Assembly (NCBI RefSeq): GCF_019977735.1
Contig: NZ_AP025018.1
Span: 5,770,580 to 5,834,579, forward strand
Reading direction: 5' to 3'
From: Calothrix sp. PCC 7716
GTDB lineage: Bacteria > Cyanobacteriota > Cyanobacteriia > Cyanobacteriales > Nostocaceae
Length of the DNA stretch: 64,000 bases
The notes beneath the pieces are model-generated. The model did no database searches and was not told the origin of the DNA. It was given only the letters and a program-made list of their open reading frames with translations. Below are positions 56,952 to 64,000 of the stretch, one piece after another (the first letter of the stretch is position 1; each line of letters starts with the position of its first letter). The position numbers and the translations under genes are program-made.

Positions 56952-57059
56952 CCCAAAAATCCTATATATACTCTGATAGGTAGTAAGTGTAAAAAATCTG
57001 TATAACTACCGTCTTGCCTAATCTTCTAAAAAATATTCTAAACTTATGAATCATTTCTT

Positions 57060-57120
57060 CCTTTGTGTCCTACCCTTCGGGAAATCCTACCCTGCGGGAA
57101 AACTACCCTGCGGGAAAGCT
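57060..57120. repeat. Direct repeats CTACCCT(G/T)CGGGAAA, three units
   Basis: Spaced about 16-18 bp apart, downstream of the AraC-type gene on its strand. Each unit contains CCC(T)GCGGG, a small palindrome. Confidence 0.75.
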
Positions 57121-57154
57121 TCGCTTACGTTAACGGATAATGTGCCTTTGTGGT

Positions 57155-58009
57155 TCAATAAATAAACCGTCTATAAACTTTAGGAGTAAACTGAGTAAAC
57201 TGCTTAAAAACTCTAGTAAAATGACTTTGATTTTTAAAACCCACCAGCAAGCCAATCTCCACTAACGTTAAGTCACCTTGTTTAAGTAACTGCTTGGCTT
57301 TTTCAACGCGACATTGCATTACATACTGATGTGGAGTAACTCCCATCGACTGTTTAAACAAACTAGCAAAATAAGTTGGACTAGTATAAACTACTGTCGC
57401 TAACTCCTGAATTGTTAAATCAGCTTCTAAATGTGTTCTAATATACTCAAGCACTTGATTAAGCTTATGTTTCGGTAACCCATCTGTATATTGCTTAATT
57501 TCAGGACGATGCGAACAATATCGCTTCAGTAAATGTACTGTTAAAGCAGTTGTCATTGTTTCAATATACAGCCTACTACTGGCACCACAAATTTTAACTT
57601 CTGCCATCATTGCAAGTCCCATCTGTTCTATCAATGGGTCTTTGACTTGTAATTGTCGCACCAATTCTATATCAGAACTACCAAAATTAGCAGCAGCATC
57701 TCTAAGTATGTCACGGTTTAAAAATAACTCAAGCAAAGGTGTTTCTCTATCAAGCTGCGTCCGAGGAAAAACCTGCGTCGATGGAATAATAATAATATCA
57801 CCTTTGGCATACTCGTATCGGCGCCAACGTGCATCCATCATAAAGCTAGCGCAAAAATTATCTAGTGCAATACAAACAAAGTCCATTCCAAGCTCAATTT
57901 CTGCTGTTTCATCTGCAGGTTCAATCTCGTAAATCAAATTTAAGCTATCCCATCCTAACTCGAAGCTATCAAGCAGATGCAAGTGTTCGGGTGGTTCATG
58001 ATTAGCCAT
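57155..58009 (-). CDS. AraC-family transcriptional regulator
   Basis: 284 residues. The C-terminal 100 residues hold both helix-turn-helix units (LTIQELATVVYTSPTYFASL and VEIGLLVGFKNQSHFTRVFK), and GVTPHQYVMQCRVEKAKQLL between them is a classic AraC segment. The N-terminal domain is a cupin-like sensor of unknown ligand. A divergent membrane-protein gene starts 142 bp away, and the ferric-reductase-like gene follows on the same strand, so both could be targets. Confidence 0.92.
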   Translation of the reverse strand: MANHEPPEHLHLLDSFELGWDSLNLIYEIEPADETAEIELGMDFVCIALDNFCASFMMDARWRRYEYAKGDIIIIPSTQVFPRTQLDRETPLLELFLNRDILRDAAANFGSSDIELVRQLQVKDPLIEQMGLAMMAEVKICGASSRLYIETMTTALTVHLLKRYCSHRPEIKQYTDGLPKHKLNQVLEYIRTHLEADLTIQELATVVYTSPTYFASLFKQSMGVTPHQYVMQCRVEKAKQLLKQGDLTLVEIGLLVGFKNQSHFTRVFKQFTQFTPKVYRRFIY

Positions 58010-58151
58010 AGTTTCTTAGAATTTCTTAACTTTATGAAATTTTGATGTAAATTTTGGTAGTAACCAGGATGGCGCCTAAAAGTAAGAGTAATATAATTTT
58101 TGAATAACTATTTAGTTATGTCGTTTAATCTTTAGGCTTTTGATAATAATC

Positions 58152-58721
58152 ATGGCAAATTCACCTTTTGGGGCGCCATCTCCTCAACTACCTACTTTAA
58201 TACCCGGAGCGCGCGCTTGGGTAAACGCAGTAGGTTTAATTTTATTACTGCTAGCTTGGCAATATGTACTAACTGAGATATATGAACATATTATCTTACT
58301 CATTAACTGGCGCCATGTACCCGTAAGAGTTTGGTACGTGCTGTTACTGCTTGCGTTATTATCTCCAATCGCAGTGGTCGCTTTTGCCCATCATTGGATG
58401 CATAGACTATTAGATAACTTTTTTCCCGAAAGTAAACTACCTGAAACAGAAACAGTGCCAGGTACTTTTCCTGGAATTATGAGTTGGTGGCAAGGATTGT
58501 TTGGTTGGGTAGCAAAGCTAATATCTTCTGCCATTGCCTACACTACCTTAGCTTTATTTTTAACAGACAACGCTCTCTCGTATTATTTTCTTAGATTTTT
58601 TACAGACGGTTGGAATGTTTGGAGAGTTGTCCCCATCATCATTCAAATTATCATTGCAGCTTTTCTTTATCAATTTGAATACGCCGTTAACCAGCGTTTA
58701 ATTGCTGCCGCACGTAGATAA
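58152..58721 (+). CDS. Polytopic membrane protein of unknown function
   Basis: 189 residues. About four membrane helices (AWVNAVGLILLLLAWQYVL, WYVLLLLALLSPIAVVAFAH, LISSAIAYTTLALFLTDNAL, VVPIIIQIIIAAFLYQF) and a Pro-rich head. No family recognised. The ATG at 58152 is preferred to a TTG four codons upstream. It is divergent from the AraC regulator and a likely regulatory target by position only. Confidence 0.72.
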   Translation: MANSPFGAPSPQLPTLIPGARAWVNAVGLILLLLAWQYVLTEIYEHIILLINWRHVPVRVWYVLLLLALLSPIAVVAFAHHWMHRLLDNFFPESKLPETETVPGTFPGIMSWWQGLFGWVAKLISSAIAYTTLALFLTDNALSYYFLRFFTDGWNVWRVVPIIIQIIIAAFLYQFEYAVNQRLIAAARR

Positions 58722-58761
58722 ATACTCCACTTACATTTAGATTACATATAAATAGAGTAAA

Positions 58762-60212
58762 AAAATGAGGTTCTTCAGTAGTTGTTATGCTAAATTGTTA
58801 AATATAGATGTAAATAATTATTAACTTATTTTAAAAAATATTACAAAAAAGCTTGATGGCATTGACTTGTAAGCCTTATTTATTATTGACTATATATATA
58901 ATTATTGTATTTTAGGGTACATTTACAGTCATGGTCAATAAAAAAGATATAAAAATCTTATCACAAATTCTGGATATAGACGAAGTAAAAGTTATATCGC
59001 ACAGCATTTATAACGAAATTGGAATAATTTTACGAACAGAGCCAATAAAGCTGTATAGTGTATGTCCATCTTGTGGTACGGAAAGCCATAAACTACATCA
59101 AAACCATCGTCATATTATTAAAGATTTACCTTTTGGAGAGAAACCAATTTTTTTAGAAATAAATCGGCGCCAATTTAAATGCAGAATTTGTAAAAAACCC
59201 TTTAGTGAAGAATTTGACTTTGCAAGAAAGAAAAGAACTTATACAAATCGGCTTGCAAATCAAATAATACAAGAAGTTTTAGAAAACGACATACATAGCG
59301 TAGCATCAAAAGGTATAGTTACAACAGAAGAGATAGAAAGAATGTTAAAAGATGCATCTGAAAAACTAAATTTAACAAAACCTAAAAATTTAAAAAGGCT
59401 TGGAATTGATGAAATAGCTTTAAGAAAAGGAAAGGGTAATTACTGTGCAGTGCTAATAGATTTAGATACATCTAAACCAATCGCTATTTTGAACGCGCGT
59501 ACACAAGGAGTAATCGAGGAAGTTCTTATCGGTTGGGGAGTTGAGGTCTTAGAGCAAATTAAAGAAGTGAGTATAGATTTATGGCAAGGGTACAAAAATT
59601 TAGTGATAGAATTAATGCCTAACGTTCAAGTCGTCGCCGATAGATTTCACGTAATGGTGCAAGTAAATAAAGAATTAGACACACAGAGGAAGAGAGAAAA
59701 GTACAAAATAGAGGAATTAATTAAATTAGCAGAAACATCTGAAAAGAAAGATGAGTACGAAAAAATATTAGAAGGTTTGAAAAATAGTAAATATGCTTTA
59801 CTCAAAAATGAAAAGGACTTAAATGAAGAACAAATCAAAAAATTAATTCAAGTTAAAGCTGTATCTCCTACTTTAAAAATGATGCATGAATTAAAGGAAA
59901 AACTTAGAATAATTTTTAATAAAACTAATCATTGGTATCCAGCAGTATTTAAATTAGGTATGTGGCTTTCAAAAGCTAAAACATATTTTCCAAATAGCAA
60001 TAACACTTTTATTCGTTGGTTTGATGAAATTATTGCTTATTTTGATAATGGCACTACTAGCGGCGCCGTTGAAGGTATCAATAATAAAATTAAATTAATT
60101 AAGCGCTCCGCTTATGGGTTTAGAAATTTTGAAAATTTCCGAGTTCGATGCTTATTAGCTTGGCACTTTAATTGTTAGTTTAGCATAACAAGTACTGAAG
60201 AACCAAAAATGA
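58762..60212 (+). mobile_element. Complete ISL3-family insertion sequence with 8-bp target duplication
   Basis: Element 58770-60204 (1435 bp). Left terminal repeat 58770-58795 and right 60179-60204 are 26 bp long with one mismatch (GGTTCTTCAGTA... at the left tip). The flanks 58762-58769 and 60205-60212 are both AAAAATGA, an exact 8-bp target duplication. It holds one transposase gene and looks fully active and recently inserted. The right duplication contains the ATG of the following TPR gene. Confidence 0.95.
58931..60178 (+). CDS. ISL3-family transposase
   Basis: 415 residues, the usual length. An N-terminal zinc-binding region (VCPSCGTESHKLHQN and CRICKKPF) is followed by the DDE core: LGIDEIALRKGKGNY, VVADRFHVMVQVNKELD and SGAVEGINNKIKLIKR, giving the Asp-Asp-Glu triad. 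The frame runs intact to two bases before the right inverted repeat. Codon use is more AT-rich than in neighbouring genes, with Lys/Ile/Glu excess. Confidence 0.95.
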   Translation: MVNKKDIKILSQILDIDEVKVISHSIYNEIGIILRTEPIKLYSVCPSCGTESHKLHQNHRHIIKDLPFGEKPIFLEINRRQFKCRICKKPFSEEFDFARKKRTYTNRLANQIIQEVLENDIHSVASKGIVTTEEIERMLKDASEKLNLTKPKNLKRLGIDEIALRKGKGNYCAVLIDLDTSKPIAILNARTQGVIEEVLIGWGVEVLEQIKEVSIDLWQGYKNLVIELMPNVQVVADRFHVMVQVNKELDTQRKREKYKIEELIKLAETSEKKDEYEKILEGLKNSKYALLKNEKDLNEEQIKKLIQVKAVSPTLKMMHELKEKLRIIFNKTNHWYPAVFKLGMWLSKAKTYFPNSNNTFIRWFDEIIAYFDNGTTSGAVEGINNKIKLIKRSAYGFRNFENFRVRCLLAWHFNC

Positions 60213-61090
60213 TTGATTTAATACTTTCATCGGGATTGACATCTTTTGGTGTTCTTCTCTATAATTTTGGTAATTACAAAAGCGCAATCGATAATTACAG
60301 TTTAGCTATTCAATGTAATCCCCAAGATGAAACAGCTTATGTAAATCGAGGAATAGCTAGAGTCGTTATTGCTGAATATGACGCAGCAATTGAAGATTTA
60401 AATCAAACTCTTCAAATAAATCCTCAAAACGCTCAAGCCTATGCAGAACGAGGTCTTGCTCGTGCAATGATTGGTGAGAATGAAACTGCCATTGTAGATT
60501 GCAGTCGTGCGATTGAATTAAATCCTCAATATTATAGAGCTTACTATGGACGTGGCGCCGCTCGTTCGTATATGGGTGACACACAAGGAGCAATTGAAGA
60601 TTTTACCCATTTAGTTAGATTACAACCAAATGCTCATAGTTACTACTATCTAGCTTGTCAACAATATTTACATGGTAATAAAGCTAAAGCGATAAAGAAT
60701 TTAACGAAATCTATCGATTACAAGTACGAAACAGATTTCATTGAATCTCTTGGCTCCGATATATTCGAGGTATTATCGGGAGGTCATAAATACAACCCAT
60801 ATCCTTCTTACTATATTCGCGGTAACATTTTTTATGAACTTGGTGATGAAGAAGCAGCCTTTGAAGATTATCAAGAAGCAATAGAAATTGAGAATAAAGG
60901 TATAACTTTAGTATCTGATAACGATGAGCATGGTTTTTGGGGACGAGGTTTAGCAAAATATCATCAAGGTAATAAAGAAGGTGCTATTGAAGATTTGCAG
61001 AAAGCTGCGGAAGTTGCTTTGAAATTTAAAAGCACTGCTTTTCATCAAAAAGTGTCAGATTTACTTACAGAGATTACTTCACAGCAATAA
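60209..61090 (+). CDS. TPR repeat protein, with an IS at its start codon
   Basis: 293 residues of tetratricopeptide repeats (for example AYVNRGIARVVIAEYDAAIE, AYAERGLARAMIGENETAIV, AYYGRGAARSYMGDTQGAIE), about six units. TPR arrays mediate protein-protein contact. The ATG at 60209 is inside the right target duplication of the IS, so all original 5' leader is now on the other side of the IS. Expression now depends on sequence in the IS end, where only GAAG is close to the start. The native N-terminus could have been longer, but a look at bases before 58770 shows no upstream open frame in phase. Confidence 0.85.
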   Translation: MIDLILSSGLTSFGVLLYNFGNYKSAIDNYSLAIQCNPQDETAYVNRGIARVVIAEYDAAIEDLNQTLQINPQNAQAYAERGLARAMIGENETAIVDCSRAIELNPQYYRAYYGRGAARSYMGDTQGAIEDFTHLVRLQPNAHSYYYLACQQYLHGNKAKAIKNLTKSIDYKYETDFIESLGSDIFEVLSGGHKYNPYPSYYIRGNIFYELGDEEAAFEDYQEAIEIENKGITLVSDNDEHGFWGRGLAKYHQGNKEGAIEDLQKAAEVALKFKSTAFHQKVSDLLTEITSQQ

Positions 61091-61104
61091 TTATCATTAT
61101 ATCT

Positions 61105-61132
61105 GTAGAGACGTGATTAATCACGTCTCTAC
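61105..61132. repeat. GTAGAGACGTGATTAATCACGTCTCTAC palindrome
   Basis: Perfect palindrome of the dispersed family, 14 bp after the TPR gene; possible terminator hairpin, but no T-run follows. Confidence 0.9.
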
Positions 61133-61153
61133 ATGAACGTACTAAAATTATAA

Positions 61154-61543
61154 AGTGATGGTAAGGCACCTGAACAAATAGATTTCCAACAGTTTAGGCT
61201 ACGTTATACTATTGGAGTTGTAGCACTGCAAGCTGAATATGTCCGTCGTACATTAATCAATGCTACCAGAAAAGAATTTGCCAAGCACCTACCACAAATT
61301 GCAGAAGAACAATGGCGCCCAATTTTTGAAGGTGTACAACAATGCTTTAAGGACTATGCAAATCTCATCGGTACACGTATCAACTCAGATATAAATTCAC
61401 GAAAACAGGAGTTAGACAACTTACTCAAACAAAAACAATCTCATGAAATTGATATCAAAGCAGAAGCAAAACGCTTAAAAGACCTAGAAATAGAAATTCA
61501 ATCACAAATCAAACAAATTGACCTTGTACGCGAATTGTTATAA
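61154..61543 (+). pseudogene. C-terminal remnant of a dynamin-like GTPase gene
   Basis: An open frame from a TAA at 61151 to a TAA at 61541 with no ATG, GTG or TTG early in it. It encodes RYTIGVVALQAEYVRRTLIN, EEQWRPIFEGVQQCFKDYAN and a coiled-coil tail (RKQELDNLLKQKQSHEIDIK), which is how cyanobacterial dynamin-family GTPases end. The GTP-binding part is absent. Deletion or rearrangement near the IS and repeats removed the front. It is not a part of the SrfC-like gene at 22.3 kb, whose end differs. Confidence 0.72.
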
Positions 61544-61551
61544 ACTTTTCT

Positions 61552-61690
61552 GTCATGCTGAGGAACGAAGCATCTCTCTTATATTGTCATGCTGAGGAAC
61601 GAAGCATCTCTCTTATAGTGTCATGCTGAGGAACGAAGCATCTAAAAAGCTTGAAGATAAAAGAGATTCTTCGCTACGCTCAGAATGACA
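61552..61690. repeat. Three direct TGTCATGCTGAGGAACGAAG repeats with an inverted mate
   Basis: Direct units start near 61552, 61585 and 61619. AGATTCTTCGCTACGCTCAG followed by AATGACA (61663-61690) is an inverted, diverged copy of the unit. The right edge supplies the stop and final codons of the minus-strand gene beyond it. Confidence 0.85.
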
Positions 61691-62483
61691 ATTTTTCAAA
61701 AAGTTTTGGTCTACCTTGTCTTTCTCTTGTTTCGTTTAGTGCTTTAATTAATGTTTCTGCTGTTTCCTCCATTTCTTCTTCTTCATAAATTTCGTCCCAA
61801 TAATCCCAAAGTTCATCTAAATTTTTAAATTTTTTAGGCGCCTTCTCTACAGGGTTATTAATATCATATATTATCGCTTTAACTGTATTGTTTATATTTT
61901 TAAACAAATTTGCTTTTTCTATTGATATACTTCCATTTCCAGTTGTTGCTATCAAATATTGATAATTATTTAATATATCTTGCGCTAAATGTATTATTGA
62001 CTTTTTGATTTTATCAGGCAAGTAATATAAATGTTTTTCAACTACTTGTTGTATATATGACAATCCAGTGTAAAATATTTTCAGATATTCTATTGCATCT
62101 GATTTATAAACTATTGCGGATAGTATCATAAATTGAGATGCTGTTAGTTGAGTAATTGCATCAATATAAATTTCTAGATTTTCTAGTGCTTCAAGCTGCT
62201 GCATCGGTATAATGTTATGATACTCGCCTCTTAATCGCTTGGACTGTATTCTATAATCTTTAACATACTCAATTTTACTTGCTATATCTGAAAGTTTTAT
62301 AGATTGATTTGACAGTTTAAATATGCTAGACAGTAGATTAAAAAAGTTACTGTCTTGCATCTTGACTTTATCTGACTGTGATACAGTTTGAATGCTTTGA
62401 ATAATTTCTATTATTTTACAGCTAATTTCATCCACGTCTTCAGAACTTACTAGATGGATAGTCTTTTCTAAAATTAAATTCAT
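61680..62483 (-). CDS. Helical protein of unknown function
   Basis: 267 residues, soluble, rich in Ile, Asn, Lys and Glu and clearly more AT-rich than the neighbours, which suggests horizontal origin. The C-terminal third has an acidic patch (WDYWDEIYEEEEMEETAE) and a conserved-looking ALNETRERQGRPKLFE tail. The stop codon and last three codons are formed by the edge of a dispersed repeat, so the native end may have been different. No family recognised. TAAGGTA-type sequence lies close to the start. Confidence 0.6.
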   Translation of the reverse strand: MNLILEKTIHLVSSEDVDEISCKIIEIIQSIQTVSQSDKVKMQDSNFFNLLSSIFKLSNQSIKLSDIASKIEYVKDYRIQSKRLRGEYHNIIPMQQLEALENLEIYIDAITQLTASQFMILSAIVYKSDAIEYLKIFYTGLSYIQQVVEKHLYYLPDKIKKSIIHLAQDILNNYQYLIATTGNGSISIEKANLFKNINNTVKAIIYDINNPVEKAPKKFKNLDELWDYWDEIYEEEEMEETAETLIKALNETRERQGRPKLFEKLSF

Positions 62484-62659
62484 AATTTTACCTTGGGTTA
62501 TAAAAATGAGTAATGCCTATTACAAACTTTATACGTATTATTAATACAGCTTGGTTAAAACATTAGTTTCAATAAACTTCTTTTAATGAGGATGAACTTA
62601 TTATAATAATTTCAGCCCCAGAATTTGCAGGAATTTGGGGAATATAAAGAAGTTACTAT

Positions 62660-62732
62660 TCTCTACTCTGTGTCTCTGTGTCTCTGTGGTAAAAATATAC
62701 AATAATGCACAGGCAGGGATGCCTGTGCTACA
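62660..62732. repeat. TCTGTGTCTCTGTGGTAAA arm and GCACAGGCAGGGATGCCTGTGC palindrome
   Basis: The first matches an arm of the element at 44266-44347. The palindrome (62707-62728) is just before the 3' end of the HD-domain gene and could terminate it. Confidence 0.75.
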
Positions 62733-62736
62733 AGAT

Positions 62737-64000
62737 TTAATCTTTACAGGGTTTTAATTTGGGGTAAGCGATGCGTTTGTGATGGAACTGCTGCCAGACT
62801 TTTACGAAAATCTCTGCTATTTGTGTCATTTCCGCGCGCGTTAGTCCTGAGTCTATAAGTTGATTATCTTGCCAGCGTCCACGTAATATATTGTTAACAA
62901 CTGCTAAAGCTTGCTCGTATGTTGTGTCTTTAAGACTTCGCAGTGCAGCTTCACAAGAGTCTGCTAACATTACTATTGCTGTTTCGCGTGACTGAGGAAT
63001 AGGTCCATCGTAGCGAAAATCTGCTTCGTTTACTTCTATAAAAGGATTCTCTTTTGCTATTTGCTGTGCTTGATGATAAAAATAAGCAATTTGCATTGTT
63101 CCCTGATGTTCGGGAATAAAAGCTTGAATTGCTGTTGGTAATCGGTGTTTACGCGCTATCACCAAACCTTCACTAACATGCTTCTTAATAATTTCTGCAC
63201 TTAACCAAGGGTCGTTTATCTCGGTATCATGTTTATTTGGTCCACCCATTTGATTTTCGATAAATGCTTTGGGGTCGTGCATTTTACCAATATCATGATA
63301 TAAAGTCCCTGCTCTGACTAGTTCAACGTTACACCCAAGTTTACAAGCTGCTGCTTCCGCAAGACTAGAAACGAATAAAGTATGTTGGAATGTTCCTGGA
63401 GTTTTCGCTGCAAGACTTTTTAACAGTGGACGGTTAGGATTTGCAAGTTCTGCCAAACGAATTGGAGTTACTAAGTCAAATAGTTGTTCTAAATAAGAAC
63501 TTAACCCTAAAGCAACAATGCTCCAACACAACCCTGAACAAGCGAATAACAACGAATTTGTTAATACAGAGTACCATTTACCTACCGATACACCACCAAA
63601 TATAATTGTCAAAACTAAAAATACACAACCTTGTGTTACTGCTATTCCTATCCCTAACAACGCTAGCTCTTCCCGTGAGCGTCGTTTATGTGCCATGTAG
63701 CTTCCTAAAAATGCTCCTGTCGCTCCAGCAAATAGTGCAATTTTACTAACCCCAAAATTTAATGGCAGTAATACTGTTAATAATCCAATGACTGTAAGAC
63801 TAATACGAGTTCCGTAAAAGCTGCCTAATAATAATGAAACTGCGCTCCAAGTTGTATAATAGGTACCCATTGTCAATACTAGTGGTGTACTTAGAGTTAG
63901 CAATAAAATTAAAATTCGGTCTCTTGTACGTTTAAGATATTTTACCCGTTTATCAACAGCTGCAAAAACTAAAATGGCGCCACTAATGGCAATTGAAAGA
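62737..64000 (-). CDS. 7TM HD-domain phosphohydrolase (PgpH-like), N-terminus outside window
   Basis: The frame is open to the right edge, giving about 420 C-terminal residues. Six or seven membrane helices (for example MGTYYTTWSAVSLLLGSFYG and TQGCVFLVLTIIFGG) are followed by a cytoplasmic HD domain: FQHTLFVSSLAEAAACKLGC, LYHDIGKMHDPKAFIENQMG, HVSEGLVIARKHRLPTAI and VMLADSCEAALRSL. This is the 7TMR-HD family that includes PgpH, a cyclic di-AMP phosphodiesterase in Listeria. That substrate is likely but not proven here. The N-terminal extracellular sensor would be outside the window. Confidence 0.9.
   Translation of the reverse strand, partial: LSIAISGAILVFAAVDKRVKYLKRTRDRILILLLTLSTPLVLTMGTYYTTWSAVSLLLGSFYGTRISLTVIGLLTVLLPLNFGVSKIALFAGATGAFLGSYMAHKRRSREELALLGIGIAVTQGCVFLVLTIIFGGVSVGKWYSVLTNSLLFACSGLCWSIVALGLSSYLEQLFDLVTPIRLAELANPNRPLLKSLAAKTPGTFQHTLFVSSLAEAAACKLGCNVELVRAGTLYHDIGKMHDPKAFIENQMGGPNKHDTEINDPWLSAEIIKKHVSEGLVIARKHRLPTAIQAFIPEHQGTMQIAYFYHQAQQIAKENPFIEVNEADFRYDGPIPQSRETAIVMLADSCEAALRSLKDTTYEQALAVVNNILRGRWQDNQLIDSGLTRAEMTQIAEIFVKVWQQFHHKRIAYPKLKPCKD

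Overview
The window is a piece of a cyanobacterial chromosome, most likely from a filamentous heterocyst-forming lineage (Nostocales). The evidence is psbZ, a BicA-type bicarbonate transporter, an nrtABCD nitrate transporter whose NrtC carries the cyanobacterial NrtA-like C-terminal domain, a GUN4-domain protein, a Tab2/Atab2 protein, and heptamer tandem repeats between genes. Base composition is AT-rich, roughly 40% GC by eye. The genus cannot be named with confidence. The hexamer GGCGCC occurs about 98 times (hand count), mostly inside genes, while the usual cyanobacterial HIP1 octamer was seen only once.

Region by region. 1-9.5 kb is nutrient uptake: nrtA (cut by the left edge), nrtB, nrtC and nrtD, then bicA and an NhaS-type Na+/H+ antiporter. 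The antiporter could maintain the Na+ gradient that a Na+-dependent bicarbonate transporter needs. 9.7-14.3 kb is a compact five-gene set: a coiled-coil protein, a membrane protein with an OmpA-like peptidoglycan-binding end, a Ras/Rab-like small GTPase, a PAS-like small protein and a histidine kinase. It looks like an envelope-linked GTPase signalling module and is one of the two best candidates for an undescribed system. 14.3-20.7 kb has an AEC-type permease, speD, and a very large protein with two alkaline-phosphatase domains and a DUF4114 end.

20.9-32.5 kb is an accessory island. It holds a deaminase-type toxin with an Imm5-like immunity gene, a dynamin-like GTPase / Hsp70-like ATPase / helical-protein triad (the second best candidate), a six-copy 31-bp repeat array, a translationally coupled aspartic protease pair, a GNAT acetyltransferase, a stray fragment of the immunity gene, and a membrane-anchored ankyrin protein. 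32.6-43 kb is mostly housekeeping: tRNA-Gly(GCC), ribH, psbZ, a DHH-CBS-CCA nucleotidyltransferase fusion, a Tab2 protein, and an RND efflux adaptor plus permease.

43-52.2 kb has a GUN4-domain protein, small membrane proteins, a 1403-residue PA14/Calx-beta/sorbosone-dehydrogenase exoprotein, a convergent S9 peptidase, and a tightly divergent winged-helix / zinc-ribbon pair. 53.4-64 kb has uvrA, a ferric-reductase-like membrane protein, an AraC regulator, a polytopic membrane protein, a complete ISL3-family insertion sequence with intact terminal repeats and target duplication sitting on the start codon of a TPR gene, a dynamin-like pseudogene tail, an unknown helical protein, and an HD-domain 7TM phosphodiesterase cut by the right edge.

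Repeats are a second theme. Heptamer arrays that can fold back on themselves sit in the nrtB-nrtC, nrtC-nrtD and efflux adaptor-permease gaps, and a fourth array is translated as an interdomain linker in the CCA-enzyme fusion. Palindromic and MITE-like repeats fill most intergenic gaps and twice reach into gene ends. All functional calls come from reading the sequence; no database search was possible.
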